DNA from: Actinomycetes bacterium | Lineage (GTDB): Bacteria > Actinomycetota > Acidimicrobiia > Acidimicrobiales > RAAP-2 | Reading direction: 5' to 3' | Assembly (NCBI GenBank): GCA_021826655.1 | Contig: JAKAZC010000151.1 | Coordinates: 1 to 6,897 of the forward strand | Length of the DNA stretch: 6,897 nt | In this document: positions 1-5,570 of the stretch, piece by piece | Position numbering within the stretch: the first letter of the stretch is position 1 | Layout of the letters: the number at the start of each line of letters is the position of its first letter | Translations under genes and position numbers: made by a program | Notes under the pieces: model-generated | Database searches by the model: none | The model's input: only the letters and a program-made list of their open reading frames with translations | What the model was told of the DNA's origin: nothing

Positions 1-45
1 TCGGGTTTCGACGAGGTCCACCCCCCGGAGCGCCGGCCGTGCTGA
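1..45 (+). CDS. 3' end of an unidentified rightward gene (partial)
   Basis: Frame 1 is open from the first base and reads SGFDEVHPPERRPC before a TGA at 43-45. Thirteen of the 14 sense codons end in G or C, which fits real coding sequence in this genome. The stop falls inside the first unit of the 19-bp array, mirroring the SHOCT gene's stop at the other end. The piece is too short to assign a family, and it could be chance open frame in GC-rich DNA. Confidence 0.35.
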   Translation, partial: SGFDEVHPPERRPC

Positions 46-166
46 GGCGACGGCGCCGGGCTGAGGCGACGGCGCCGGGCTCAGCCGACGGCGCCGGGCT
101 CAGCCGACGGCGCCGGGCTCAGCCGACGGCGCCGGGCTCAGCCGACGGCGCCGGGCTCAGCCGAGC
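42..166. repeat. 19-bp tandem repeat array between converging genes
   Basis: Six full 19-bp units start at 42, 61, 80, 99, 118 and 137, followed by a partial unit from 156. The first two read CTGAGGCGACGGCGCCGGG and the next four CTCAGCCGACGGCGCCGGG. Every unit contains the 8-bp palindrome CGGCGCCG, and the CTGAG-to-CTCAG switch creates a GGCTGAG/CTCAGCC inverted pair at 59-65 and 80-86. The stop of the probable left gene (TGA 43-45) lies in the first unit. The stop of the SHOCT gene (complement 157-159) lies in the last partial unit. The array may act as a bidirectional terminator, or it may be replication-slippage expansion of one. I see no T-tract. Confidence 0.9.
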
Positions 167-432
167 AGCTTGGCCTTGGCGGCGGCGAACTCCTCGTCGG
201 TCAGGAGGCCGGAGCTCTTCATGTCGGCGAGTTTCTGCAGCTCGCCGGTGATGTCGACGTCCGCGGCCGTCGGCGGCGCAGGCGGGGCCGCCGGGGCGGG
301 TGCCTGCTCCGGTGCGGCCTGCTGGGCCTGGCGGTTGCGCACCCCGCCCGCCACGGCCGTCGCGGTGCCGGCGATCACTGCGGTGCGGGCCATCGTGCCC
401 ACCAATCCGGGTCGTCCCATGCGGCGCATCAT
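157..432 (-). CDS. SHOCT domain small protein
   Basis: A 91-residue protein. The N-terminus is basic (MMRRMGRPG) and is followed by an Ala/Val/Gly-rich stretch at about residues 10-31 that may be weakly membrane-associated. Residues 35-57 form a Gln/Ala/Pro linker. Residues 62-91 are a SHOCT domain with the typical pattern LxxLxxMKxxGLLTDEEFxxxKxxLL. SHOCT is a short C-terminal oligomerization module, so the molecular role of the whole protein is unknown. The ATG at 432 is chosen because AGGAGG (complement 441-446) sits 8 nt upstream and no other start codon lies between it and the preceding gene. The gene follows the DUF6325 gene on the same strand after 94 nt, a pairing I recall from other actinobacteria. 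The stop codon lies in the 19-bp array. Confidence 0.88.
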   Translation of the reverse strand: MMRRMGRPGLVGTMARTAVIAGTATAVAGGVRNRQAQQAAPEQAPAPAAPPAPPTAADVDITGELQKLADMKSSGLLTDEEFAAAKAKLLG

Positions 433-440
433 CGTGGTTT

Positions 441-446
441 CCTCCT
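441..446 (-). promoter_or_regulatory. Shine-Dalgarno of the SHOCT gene
   Basis: AGGAGG on the minus strand, 8 nt before the ATG at 432. It decides the start, because the frame stays open for 65 codons further upstream, through the 12-bp repeats and into the DUF6325 gene. Confidence 0.85.
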
Positions 447-451
447 GTGCA

Positions 452-499
452 TCTGTCGGTGGTTCTGTCGGTGGTTCGGTCGGTGGTTCGGTCGGCGGG
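452..499. repeat. 12-bp tandem repeat between the DUF6325 and SHOCT genes
   Basis: Four 12-bp units start at 452, 464, 476 and 488. The first two read TCTGTCGGTGGT, the third TCGGTCGGTGGT, and the fourth is degenerate (TCGGTCGGCGGG). On the transcribed minus strand this gives a C/A-rich run of ACCACCGACMGA units (M = A or C) ending about 5 nt before the Shine-Dalgarno of the SHOCT gene. If translated in the SHOCT frame it would read as repeated Pro-Thr-Glu-Pro, but no start codon supports that. Confidence 0.85.
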
Positions 500-526
500 C
501 GGCGGCCGGCTGGCGGCGGACCGCTG

Positions 527-958
527 TCAGGCGAGCGCGGCCAGTTCGTCGAGCAGCTCGTCGACGGCCTGGCCGGGTAGTCGCAGCTGGTCGACGAGGA
601 CGCCTCCCGAACCCACGATGGCATCACGGAAGGGCTTCGACCAGGTGTGCTCGAAGACCAGGATGGCCTCGGAGTCCCCGGGTGCGAGCCCGTCGGCGAG
701 CTCGAGGACGTCCTCGTCGGAGATCAGGGACTCCAGCTGGTCGAGCACACCGGCCAGGCGGGCCGCGTCGTGGCCGGCGTCCAGCTGCTCGAACTCGACG
801 AAGGTGACGTCGCCGGCACCGTCACGGGTGACGAAGACACCGTCGATCACGGTGATGATCCCGTTCGACGTGAGGCGCTCCAGTTCGGGGATGATCTCCC
901 CGGTGAACTGGTTGCCAGGAAAGCGCAACACCAGGACTTCGACCGGTCCGAGCGCCAT
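527..958 (-). CDS. DUF6325 family protein
   Basis: A 143-residue protein of the actinobacterial DUF6325 type. It begins MALGPVEVLVLRFPGNQFTG, a family-typical start with a short beta strand and the FPGNxFTGEI motif at residues 13-22. A second strand region, ITVIDGVFVTRDGAGDVTFVEF, covers about residues 35-56. The middle is acidic and helical and contains LISDEDV. The C-terminal half, roughly residues 91-143, includes LVFEHTWSKPF, a glycine-rich GSGGVLVDQLRLP and a Leu/Ala-rich helical tail. There is no signal peptide or membrane segment, so it is probably cytosolic. Its biochemical function is unknown. GGAGGTG at complement 963-969 supports the ATG at 958. It is the first gene of a leftward pair with the SHOCT gene and is divergent from the aminotransferase. 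Confidence 0.88.
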   Translation of the reverse strand: MALGPVEVLVLRFPGNQFTGEIIPELERLTSNGIITVIDGVFVTRDGAGDVTFVEFEQLDAGHDAARLAGVLDQLESLISDEDVLELADGLAPGDSEAILVFEHTWSKPFRDAIVGSGGVLVDQLRLPGQAVDELLDELAALA

Positions 959-991
959 GTGCCACCTCCGAAGTGGATCGTCCGGGGCCCG

Positions 992-1007
992 GCGGACGGT
1001 CGTCCGC
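992..1007 (-). promoter_or_regulatory. Perfect inverted repeat in the DUF6325 leader
   Basis: GCGGAC and GTCCGC flank a 4-nt centre (GACC on the transcribed strand), a 6-bp perfect stem. It lies downstream of the predicted start site and about 35 nt before the ATG at 958, so it could be an RNA hairpin or a dimeric repressor operator. In GC-rich DNA some such repeats arise by chance. Confidence 0.35.
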
Positions 1008-1030
1008 GAGGGGGTCCGGGTGTGGTTTGG

Positions 1031-1059
1031 ACCCTAACAGGGGGGTGCGAGGTCGTCGA
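1031..1059 (-). promoter_or_regulatory. Candidate promoter for the DUF6325-SHOCT pair
   Basis: On the minus strand, TCGACG (complement 1054-1059) and TAGGGT (complement 1031-1036) are separated by exactly 17 nt. They match an actinobacterial vegetative promoter (TTGACN and TANNNT) at the main positions. Transcription would start near 1024, giving a leader of about 65 nt. Confidence 0.45.
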
Positions 1060-1106
1060 CGTCGGCGCCCTCCCCGTCCGGCGTGCCCCGCCCGACGGGA
1101 CCCCGG

Positions 1107-1112
1107 TACGGT
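1107..1112 (+). promoter_or_regulatory. Candidate -10 box for the aminotransferase operon
   Basis: TACGGT fits TANNNT and lies about 70 nt upstream of the aminotransferase start in the divergent intergenic region. No good -35 is visible at 16-18 nt spacing, so this is weak. Confidence 0.25.
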
Positions 1113-1150
1113 GAGGCGGCGGCAGCCGGCCATCGGCCAGGCGACCGCGG

Positions 1151-1170
1151 ACCCGACCCGACCCGACCCG
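1151..1170 (+). repeat. 5-bp direct repeat ahead of the aminotransferase
   Basis: Four perfect ACCCG units followed by ACCGG run directly into the GGAG Shine-Dalgarno at 1174-1177. This resembles the CCGAC-rich, low-structure leaders of other genes in this window. It may be simple slippage sequence. Confidence 0.75.
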
Positions 1171-1184
1171 ACCGGAGCGTGACC

Positions 1185-2600
1185 GTGCCCTTCGACCTCG
1201 ACGCACTGCTGGCCGCCCACCGGGGCGAGGCGTTCGGGCTGCACGCGCGGTACCTCAACCCCCAGTTGGCCAAGGTGCTGACGACGATCGGGTTCGACCG
1301 CACCTACGTCCGCGGTGAGGGCGCCTACCTGATCGACGACCAGGGGGGTCGCACGCTCGACTTCCTGTCCGGGTTCGGCGTGTTCGCGCTGGGCCGGAGC
1401 CACCCGGTGGTGAAGGACGCGCTGCACCAGGCATTGGAGGCCGACCTCCCCAATCTCGCTCAGTTGGACTGCGCACTGCTGCCCGGCCTCCTCGGTCAGG
1501 CGCTCGTGGAGCGGGCGCACCCGGGCATCCGCCGGGCGGTGTTCACCAATTCCGGCGCCGAGTCGGTGGAGGCGGCCGTCAAGTTCGCCCGGTGCGCCAC
1601 CGGGCGAACACGGATCCTCTACTGCGACCACGCCTTCCACGGACTGACCAACGGCGCACTGTCACTCAACGGAGGCAAGGAGTTCCGCGAGGGATTCGGA
1701 CCGCTCCTGCCCGGGTGCGACCCGGTACCCTTCGCCGACGCGGAGGCACTCGAGCGCCAGCTCCACCGGCGCGACGTGGCCGCGCTGGTGGTCGAGCCCG
1801 TCCAGGGCAAGGGGGTCTACCTGGCGCCGGAGTCCTACTGGCGCAAGGCCCAGGCCCTGTGCCGGCGGTACGGCACGCTGCTGGTGCTGGACGAGGTCCA
1901 GACCGGCATGGGACGCACCGGGCAGTTCTTCTGCCACCGGCACTGGGGCCTCGAGCCCGACATGATCACCCTGTCCAAGGCGCTGTCGGGCGGGTACGTG
2001 CCCGTCGGGGCCCTGCTCACCACCGAGGCGGTGTCCGACGCCGTCTACAGCTCGATGGAGCGGGCCGTGGTCCACTCGTCGACCTTCTCCCGCAACCAGC
2101 TGGCCATGGTGGCCGGACTGGCCACCCTCCAGGTCATGGACGACGAGGACATCGTCGCCCGTGCCTCCGCACGTGGCGGGCAGCTGATGGACGCGCTCGC
2201 ACCGCTGGTCGACAAGTACGAGCTCCTCCACGAGGTCCGGGGTATGGGGCTGATGATCGGACTGGTGTTCGGGCCACCCGCGTCGCGGGGCGGGCGGGCG
2301 CGCTTCGCCATGATGGAGCTGGCCCGCAGGGGCCTCTTCTCCCAGCTGATCGTGGTGCCCCTCTTCCATCGGCACCGGATCCTGACCCAGGTGGCGGCCG
2401 ACAACGTCAACATCGTCAAGCTGCTCCCCCCTCTGATCATCGGGGACGAGGAGATCGGGGCCTTCGTGTCCGCCCTCGACGACGTCCTGGCCGACGCCAC
2501 GAGCCGGTCGGGCCTGCTCCTCGAGGTCGGTGCGACCATGGCCCGCAACTCGCTCCGGCGGGGCCGTCGACACGCGGCCGTCGAGGGGCCCCGGGCATGA
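1185..2600 (+). CDS. Class III PLP-dependent aminotransferase (possible HpnO-type)
   Basis: Numbered from GTG 1185 (471 aa), it has the full fold-type I, class III set. These are SGAES at 123-127, FHG at 151-153, EPVQGKG at 204-210, DEVQTGMGRTG at 236-246 with Asp236 for the pyridine nitrogen, and LSKALSGGYVPVG with Lys265 as the Schiff-base lysine. The family moves an amino group from an amino acid to an aldehyde or ketone, as in ornithine or acetylornithine aminotransferases. The overlapping downstream gene is hpnA-like. HpnO, which aminates the C35 hopanoid side chain, is also class III, so HpnO is the best contextual guess, not proven. The 1185 start has GGAG 7 nt upstream; GTG 1179, two codons earlier, is the alternative. 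It is the first gene of a rightward block. Confidence 0.9.
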   Translation: MPFDLDALLAAHRGEAFGLHARYLNPQLAKVLTTIGFDRTYVRGEGAYLIDDQGGRTLDFLSGFGVFALGRSHPVVKDALHQALEADLPNLAQLDCALLPGLLGQALVERAHPGIRRAVFTNSGAESVEAAVKFARCATGRTRILYCDHAFHGLTNGALSLNGGKEFREGFGPLLPGCDPVPFADAEALERQLHRRDVAALVVEPVQGKGVYLAPESYWRKAQALCRRYGTLLVLDEVQTGMGRTGQFFCHRHWGLEPDMITLSKALSGGYVPVGALLTTEAVSDAVYSSMERAVVHSSTFSRNQLAMVAGLATLQVMDDEDIVARASARGGQLMDALAPLVDKYELLHEVRGMGLMIGLVFGPPASRGGRARFAMMELARRGLFSQLIVVPLFHRHRILTQVAADNVNIVKLLPPLIIGDEEIGAFVSALDDVLADATSRSGLLLEVGATMARNSLRRGRRHAAVEGPRA

Positions 2601-3697
2601 GCGGGTCGGACTCCGTGTCGGGGATCCGCGGCGGCGGGGGGTCGGGGCCCGGCCCCGGCGACCGGGTGCTGGTCACCGGTGGCGCCGGGTTCGTCGGCTC
2701 GTCGGTCGTGCGCCAGGTCGTCGATCGGGACGCGCAGGTGGTGGCCCTCGTCGAGCCGGACGGCGACACCGCCAATCTGGAGGGTCTGGACGTCGAGGTG
2801 GTCGAGGGCGATCTGCGCGACCAGCGGGCGGTCGACGCCGCCGTGGCCGGATGCACCCACGTCTTCCACGTGGCGGCCCTCTACCGGTTCTGGGCACCGG
2901 ACCCCGCAGCCTTCTACGCCATCAACGTGGGCGGGACCCGACACGTGCTCGAGGCGGCACGGACCCACGGCTGCCGCCGCGTGGTCTACACCTCGACGGT
3001 CGGAACACTCGGGCTCGCCGGGACGACGGCCGACGGGCCCGTGGACGAGCGGTCGTTCGCCCACGTGGACCATCTCTTCGGGCGCTACAAGCAGTCGAAG
3101 TACGTGGCCGAGCACGAGGCGCTGCGGGCGGCGGCGGAAGGGCTGCCCGTGGTGCTGGTCCAGCCGACCACCCCGGTGGGTCCGCGCGACCGGGGACCCA
3201 CCCCGACCGGCCGCACCGTCCTCGAATTCCTCAACGGGCGCATCCCCGGCTACGTCGACACCACCCTGAACATCGTCGACGTGGAGGACGTCGCCGCCGG
3301 CCACCTGCTCGCCGCCGACCGCGGCAGACAGGGACGGAGCTACATCCTCGGGGGGAGCAATCTCTCGCTGCGAGACGTGCTCGGCACGCTGGCCGAGGTC
3401 ACCGGGCTCCCGGCTCCCACCCGACGGTTCCCGAACGCCCTGGCACTCGTCGCCGCCCACGTGTCGGACGCGGTGGAGGGCCGGCTCCTGCGACGGGAGC
3501 CTTCCGTCCCGCTCGAAGGCGCGCGGATGTCGACCACCCATATGTCCTTCGACGACACCCGGGCCCGGACCGAACTGGGCTACTCGTCGCGTCCGCCCGC
3601 CGAGGCCCTCGAGCGGGCGGCCCGCTGGTTCGTGGAGAACGGCGCGGTGCGCGCCGACCGTGTGGCGCGCTGCTCCTGGCCCGCCACCGTAGGGTGA
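2597..3697 (+). CDS. hpnA: Hopanoid-associated sugar epimerase HpnA-like (extended SDR)
   Basis: A 366-residue extended short-chain dehydrogenase/reductase. An NAD(P)-binding GxxGxxG lies in TGGAGFVG (27-34), the acid-turn region is EGDLRD (70-75), TSTVGTLG covers 132-139, and the YxxxK catalytic pair is Tyr164 and Lys168. HpnA-type signatures are visible: VAALYRFWAPDP (92-103), NVGGTRHVLEAA (110-121), TPVGPRDRGPTPTGR, FLNGRIPGYVDT and YILGGSNLSL. HpnA is encoded in hopanoid gene clusters and is named a sugar epimerase by homology; its exact reaction is not settled. The ATG overlaps the aminotransferase stop (ATGA, 2597-2600), with GAGGGG 8 nt upstream, so the two are translationally coupled. 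Odd point: residues 1-22 are a Gly/Ser/Pro-rich extension ahead of the Rossmann fold. A general epimerase role remains possible. Confidence 0.88.
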   Translation: MSGSDSVSGIRGGGGSGPGPGDRVLVTGGAGFVGSSVVRQVVDRDAQVVALVEPDGDTANLEGLDVEVVEGDLRDQRAVDAAVAGCTHVFHVAALYRFWAPDPAAFYAINVGGTRHVLEAARTHGCRRVVYTSTVGTLGLAGTTADGPVDERSFAHVDHLFGRYKQSKYVAEHEALRAAAEGLPVVLVQPTTPVGPRDRGPTPTGRTVLEFLNGRIPGYVDTTLNIVDVEDVAAGHLLAADRGRQGRSYILGGSNLSLRDVLGTLAEVTGLPAPTRRFPNALALVAAHVSDAVEGRLLRREPSVPLEGARMSTTHMSFDDTRARTELGYSSRPPAEALERAARWFVENGAVRADRVARCSWPATVG

Positions 3698-3701
3698 CCG
3701 T
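3690..3701 (+). promoter_or_regulatory. Candidate leaderless promoter -10 for the amidohydrolase
   Basis: TAGGGT at 3690-3695 overlaps the hpnA stop codon (TGA 3695-3697) and is followed by 6 nt and then GTG 3702. That spacing would place the transcription start on the start codon, giving a leaderless mRNA. No strong -35 is visible at 17 nt. An alternative reading is that AGGGTG at 3691-3696 is a weak Shine-Dalgarno on a longer operon transcript. Confidence 0.4.
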
Positions 3702-5060
3702 GTGCAGAGCGCAGCGTCGACCACGGCCGACCCGACGACCGTGCGCTACGTGGCCGACGCCGTGGTGCCGTGTTCCGGCGACGTCGCCGTGCTCCGGCCC
3801 GGAGCCCTCGAGGTGTCCGGCGACGCGGTGACCCGGGTCGGGACACCGGGCGACCTGCGATCGACGGGCGCCGACGGCATCCGGGAGATCGCCGTCGACG
3901 GCGCCCTCCTGCCCGGGTTCGTCAACACGCACTGTCATTCACCGATGACCCTGTTCCGGGGCACGGGCGAGAATCTGCCGCTCCTGCGCTGGTTGCGCGA
4001 GGTGCTGTGGCCCCGCGAGGCCCATCTCGAGCAGGAGGACGTCTACTGGGGGATGACCCTGGCCTCGGCCGAGCTGCTCGCCTTCGGGGTCACCACCACC
4101 TGCGAGATGTACTTCCACGAGGACGCCATGGCCGACGCCGTGGTCGCCGCCGGCTCGCGGGCGGTGCTCACCCCCGCGGTGCTCCAGCTGCCCGGCGCGC
4201 GCGGCGGGGGATCGTGGTGGACGGACAGCCTCGACCGCTTCGGCGACTTCCACGCCCGGCGCGACGGTGAGGCGGGGCGCCTCGAGGTCGGCTTCGCCGC
4301 CCACGCCGCCTACAGCGTGCCACTTCCCGGACTGGTCGACACCGCCCGTGCCGCGCGCGACAGGGGAGCGCTGTTCCACCTGCATCTGGCCGAGACCGTC
4401 GGCGAGGGGGACGCGTTCACCGCCGAGCACGGCGGTACGGTCCCCCAGGTCCTGGCCGACGCCGGCGTGTTCGACGGGCGGGTCCTGGCCGCACACAGCA
4501 TCTGGCTGTCACCGGAGGACATCGACGACTACGCCACCCACGACGTCGCCGTGGCCCACTGCCCCCAGTCGAACGCCAAGTTGGCCTCGGGCATCGCCCC
4601 GGTGGTCGATCTCCTTGCCGCCGGGGTCCGTGTCGGGCTCGGTACCGACGGACCCGCGTCCAACAACGACCTCGACCTGTGGGAGGAGCTTCGGCTGGCG
4701 GCCCTGCTCGCCCGCCTGCGCGAGGCCGACGCCGGCGCGCTGGCGGCGTCGCGGGCACTCGACCTGGCCACCCGCGGGGCCGGAGTGGCGATCGGGCGCC
4801 CGGACCTCGGCGTGCTGGCGCCCGGGGCCAAGGCCGACATGATGGCGATCTCCCTCGACGATCCGGCGTTCGTGCCGTTGCTCGACGACGGCATGCTCGT
4901 GGAGCACCTGGTCTGGTCGGCGTCGAGCCGACTCGTCACCGACGTGTGGGTCGGGGGCGAGCAGGTGGTGGCCGCCGGCGTCGTGGGCACCGTCGACCTC
5001 GGGCGCGCCCGGCACGAGGTGGGCCGGCGGGCGGCCCGGCTGGCGTCGGTCGGGGAGTGA
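3702..5060 (+). CDS. Amidohydrolase, MTA/SAH deaminase (MtaD/TrzA)-like
   Basis: A 452-residue cytosolic metal-dependent amidohydrolase that hydrolytically deaminates an adenine-like ring. The HxH metal motif is in PGFVNTHCHSPMTLFRG (His77, His79). HLHLAET supplies His228 and Glu231, AAHSIWL supplies His265, and GLGTDGPASNN supplies Asp316; HCPQSNAKL (286-294) is also family-typical. An N-terminal beta segment (15-70) and C-terminal strands (GVLAPGAKADMMAI onward) complete the composite domain. Aligned from memory to Thermotoga TM0936, Trp97, Glu106 and His201 match adenosine-binding positions, but the two arginines near SAH's carboxylate appear replaced (Pro158 and about Ser171). It begins 4 nt after hpnA. 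Substrate is uncertain: MTA, another adenosyl compound, or an unrelated heterocycle. Confidence 0.88.
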   Translation: MQSAASTTADPTTVRYVADAVVPCSGDVAVLRPGALEVSGDAVTRVGTPGDLRSTGADGIREIAVDGALLPGFVNTHCHSPMTLFRGTGENLPLLRWLREVLWPREAHLEQEDVYWGMTLASAELLAFGVTTTCEMYFHEDAMADAVVAAGSRAVLTPAVLQLPGARGGGSWWTDSLDRFGDFHARRDGEAGRLEVGFAAHAAYSVPLPGLVDTARAARDRGALFHLHLAETVGEGDAFTAEHGGTVPQVLADAGVFDGRVLAAHSIWLSPEDIDDYATHDVAVAHCPQSNAKLASGIAPVVDLLAAGVRVGLGTDGPASNNDLDLWEELRLAALLARLREADAGALAASRALDLATRGAGVAIGRPDLGVLAPGAKADMMAISLDDPAFVPLLDDGMLVEHLVWSASSRLVTDVWVGGEQVVAAGVVGTVDLGRARHEVGRRAARLASVGE

Positions 5061-5062
5061 CC

Positions 5063-5099
5063 CGGCCGGATCGGCCGTCGGCTCCGGCCGGATCGGCCG
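5063..5099. terminator. Two tandem GC hairpins, candidate bidirectional terminator
   Basis: CGGCCG-GAT-CGGCCG occurs perfectly at 5063-5077 and again at 5085-5099, each a 6-bp stem with a 3-nt loop on either strand. They sit between the converging stops at 5060 (plus) and 5106 (minus). No T-tract follows, so if these terminate transcription it would be as U-less hairpins, which have been proposed for actinobacteria. Confidence 0.45.
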
Positions 5100-5130
5100 T
5101 CGGCTTCAGCCGGATCGGCCGTCGGCGTGG
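5065..5130. repeat. 22-bp tandem repeat array at a convergent gene junction
   Basis: Three 22-bp periods begin at 5065, 5087 and 5109. All share GCCGGATCGGCCGTCGGC and differ in the last 4 nt (TCCG, TTCA, GTGG). The third unit is the 3' coding end of the leftward SRPBCC gene (its last residues ADGRSG). The first two units fill the 45-nt gap and carry the stop codon at complement 5106-5108. Confidence 0.9.
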
Positions 5131-5570
5131 CGGGCCAGGTCGTCGGCGAAGCGCTGCATCATGCGCGGGAGCACCGCCTGGAGCAGGCGACCGGTCCCCG
5201 GCCACCTCAGGTCGTAGGACCCGGCCCACTCGATCCTCGTGCCGCCGCCGGCGGGCTCGAGGGTGACGTCGGACCGGTAGTCACGCACCGGGAACCCGCT
5301 CAGGATCCGGTAGGCGAGATGGCGCGGGGGGTCCCAGGCCACGACCTCTTCCCGCGAGCCGACACCGTTGCGGGTGAACCTGCGTACTGCGCCGACCCCG
5401 TCGGGATCGGGCGACCCGTCGCGCTCGAGACCGGATGCCGTCAGGAACGACCACTCGCACCAGCGCCGGGCCTCGCCCAGCAGGGGCCACACGACCTCGG
5501 GCGGCGCGTCGCTGCGGGCCTCGACCCGGTAGACGTAGGCACCCGACCTCCCGGCTACCGGGGCGGTCAT
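5106..5570 (-). CDS. SRPBCC family protein (second of pair)
   Basis: A 154-residue START/Bet v 1-like (SRPBCC) domain protein. Residues 9-25 (SGAYVYRVEARSDAPPE) form the first strand and turn, then VVWPLLGEARRWCEW, the usual helix with a Trp-rich end. VGAVRRFTRNG, SREEVVAWDPPRHLAYRILSG, VTLEPAGGGTRIEWAGSYDL and the long C-terminal helix LLQAVLPRMMQRFADDLARH complete the helix-grip fold. Such proteins bind hydrophobic ligands or act as cyclases or hydrolases; neither ligand nor activity can be read here. There is no signal peptide. The ATG at 5570 overlaps the stop of the preceding gene (ATGA, complement 5567-5570), implying coupled translation. The last codons lie in the third unit of the 22-bp array. 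Confidence 0.87.
   Translation of the reverse strand: MTAPVAGRSGAYVYRVEARSDAPPEVVWPLLGEARRWCEWSFLTASGLERDGSPDPDGVGAVRRFTRNGVGSREEVVAWDPPRHLAYRILSGFPVRDYRSDVTLEPAGGGTRIEWAGSYDLRWPGTGRLLQAVLPRMMQRFADDLARHADGRSG

Noticed and set aside
42..166. CRISPR-like repeat array
   Set aside because: The units are contiguous 19-bp tandem copies with no spacers, and no cas genes are present.
39..251. Plus-strand open frame of 70 codons through the 19-bp array
   Set aside because: It is Arg/Ala/Gly-rich, generated by the repeats, runs antisense to the SHOCT gene and has no family resemblance.
433..627. N-terminal extension of the SHOCT protein through the Pro-Thr-Glu repeats
   Set aside because: The frame is open, but the only upstream start is at 627, inside the DUF6325 gene, while a strong Shine-Dalgarno marks the ATG at 432.
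1083..1184. Longer aminotransferase start at GTG 1083
   Set aside because: The extra residues are low-complexity (repeated Asp-Pro-Thr-Arg-Pro from the ACCCG repeats), the region overlaps the candidate -10, and GGAG fits the GTG at 1185.
1592..2596. Upstream extension of the hpnA frame inside the aminotransferase gene
   Set aside because: The translation is Arg/Pro/Gly-rich shadow sequence; hpnA homology begins only after the ATG at 2597.
2045..3724. 559-codon open frame on the minus strand
   Set aside because: It is a shadow of the aminotransferase and hpnA genes, common at high GC; Gly/Arg/His-rich with no recognisable domain.
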